The notes under the pieces are model-generated. The model searched no databases and was not told the origin of the DNA. It worked only from the letters and a program-made list of their open reading frames with translations. From an uncultured Clostridia bacterium (GTDB lineage: Bacteria; Bacillota; Clostridia; TANB77; CAG-508), in the NCBI GenBank assembly GCA_947627785.1, contig CANQXC010000058.1, positions 1 to 5,486 of the forward strand: 5,486 nt of DNA, given 5' to 3'. Of the stretch, positions 4,931 to 5,486 are shown piece by piece. The translations under genes were made by a program, and so were the position numbers. Each line of letters begins with the position of its first letter. The stretch's first letter is position 1.

Positions 4931-5416
4931 ATGAAAAAAAGATTTAGTGTAATAATATGCGCATACAACATCGAGAATTACATATCAAGAGCAATCGATA
5001 GTGTGTTAGAACAAACATTTGAAGATTATGAATTATTATTAGTAAATGATGGTTCAAAGGACAAAACTTTAAAAATATTAAAAGAATATGAAAAAAATAA
5101 CAAAGATAAAGTAAGAGTAATTGATAACGGAAAAAACCTTGGATTAGGAAGATCAAGAAACATAGCAATAGCTGAGGCAAATGGTGAATATATAGTTCAC
5201 TTAGATGGTGATGATACGTTATATGAGAAAGAAACACTAGCTAAAATAGATGAAACAATAGGACAGGAAAAAATAGATTTAATTTACTTTGGTGTGAAAT
5301 ATGTTGGCGGAGATAATAAAGCACATATTCCAAATGCAGAAAATTCAACTAGAGAAGCAAGAATAATATGTGATATGCATTTTGCAGTTGCAAGTAAAGT
5401 ATGGAGAAAAGAATAA
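4931..5416 (+). CDS. Family-2 glycosyltransferase, prematurely ended by a frameshift
   Basis: The N-terminal GT2 domain is clear. It has FSVIICAYNIENYISRAID (5-23), the nucleotide-binding VNDGSKDKT (38-46), KNLGLGRSRNIAI (68-80) and the DxD site VHLDGDDTLY (89-98; Asp92, Asp94, Asp95). Such enzymes use nucleotide sugars at the cytoplasmic membrane face to build capsule, exopolysaccharide or wall polymers. The frame stops after 161 residues at SKVWRKE, where members of the family normally continue, and the expected continuation is present in another frame (see 5406-5486). The truncated product lacks the xED catalytic-base region and is unlikely to be active. AAGGAGG at 4917-4923, seven bases upstream, gives an excellent start. 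It is the last gene seen in the operon. Alternatives are a sequencing or assembly error, a true pseudogene, or strain-level variation. Confidence 0.85.
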   Translation: MKKRFSVIICAYNIENYISRAIDSVLEQTFEDYELLLVNDGSKDKTLKILKEYEKNNKDKVRVIDNGKNLGLGRSRNIAIAEANGEYIVHLDGDDTLYEKETLAKIDETIGQEKIDLIYFGVKYVGGDNKAHIPNAENSTREARIICDMHFAVASKVWRKE

Positions 5417-5486
5417 TATTGTATTTATAGAAGATATGTATTATGAGGATATGGTATATTCAATTAAAGCTACAATTTTAGCAGAA
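5406..5486 (+). pseudogene. Continuation of the GT2 gene in the shifted frame (runs off the right edge)
   Basis: The third forward frame is open for 27 codons from 5406 to the window end. It begins EKNNIVFIEDMYYEDMVYS and ends in IKATILAE. This is what follows KVW(R/K)KE in family-2 glycosyltransferases: a short basic/Asn linker, a FIE strand, then YYED, the acidic xED catalytic-base motif. It has no start codon or RBS of its own, so it is the 3' part of the preceding gene, displaced by a net +1 (or -2) shift. The gene's true end lies outside the window. Confidence 0.8.

Noticed and set aside
4944..5237. 97-codon open frame on the minus strand
   Set aside because: It is antisense to the well-supported GT2 gene, with a low-complexity Leu/His-rich product and no supported start.

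Overview
The window is strongly AT-rich, with AGA-type arginine codons and near-consensus AGGAGG ribosome binding sites. Trp is written TGG, and TGA ends the acetyltransferase gene, so the standard bacterial code applies and a TGA=Trp Mollicute is unlikely. Together with a plsX-acpP pair this points to a low-GC Firmicute, most likely a Clostridia-like anaerobe. This is inference; the species cannot be named from the sequence. Every gene seen is on the + strand.

Region 1 (1-872) is fatty acid and phospholipid housekeeping. It holds the C-terminal part of plsX, cut by the left edge, then acpP with its own candidate promoter and a strong RBS. The rnc gene that often follows acpP in Firmicutes is absent. 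Instead, a 200-bp spacer (873-1072) holds two inverted repeats, one of them a 25-position stem.

Region 2 (1073-2515) is a membrane-anchored cell-surface protein. It has an N-terminal transmembrane anchor, Ig-like modules and a C-terminal NlpC/P60-type cysteine peptidase domain, and it ends at a convincing intrinsic terminator. A near-consensus extended -10 promoter lies inside that terminator.

Region 3 (2516-2742) is a 227-bp control region with a perfect 13-bp inverted repeat and a second extended -10 promoter, which shares a 14-nt core with the first.

Region 4 (2743-5486) is a tightly packed operon. It encodes an RpiB/LacAB-family sugar-phosphate isomerase homologue with replaced catalytic residues, a GT-A-type glycosyltransferase with a DDDE motif, a GNAT acetyltransferase, and a family-2 glycosyltransferase. 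The last one is frameshifted near 5405-5416, and its lost C-terminal part is readable in the next frame up to the window end. Sugar-phosphate chemistry, glycosyl transfer and acetylation together suggest a surface-glycan (capsule, exopolysaccharide or wall polymer) locus that runs on beyond the right edge. The glycan and substrates cannot be read from sequence.

The points most worth following are the altered isomerase active site, the GT2 frameshift that fits a 14-nt deletion between short direct repeats, and the promoter nested in a terminator. I see no CRISPR array, tRNA, rRNA, insertion sequence or clear riboswitch.
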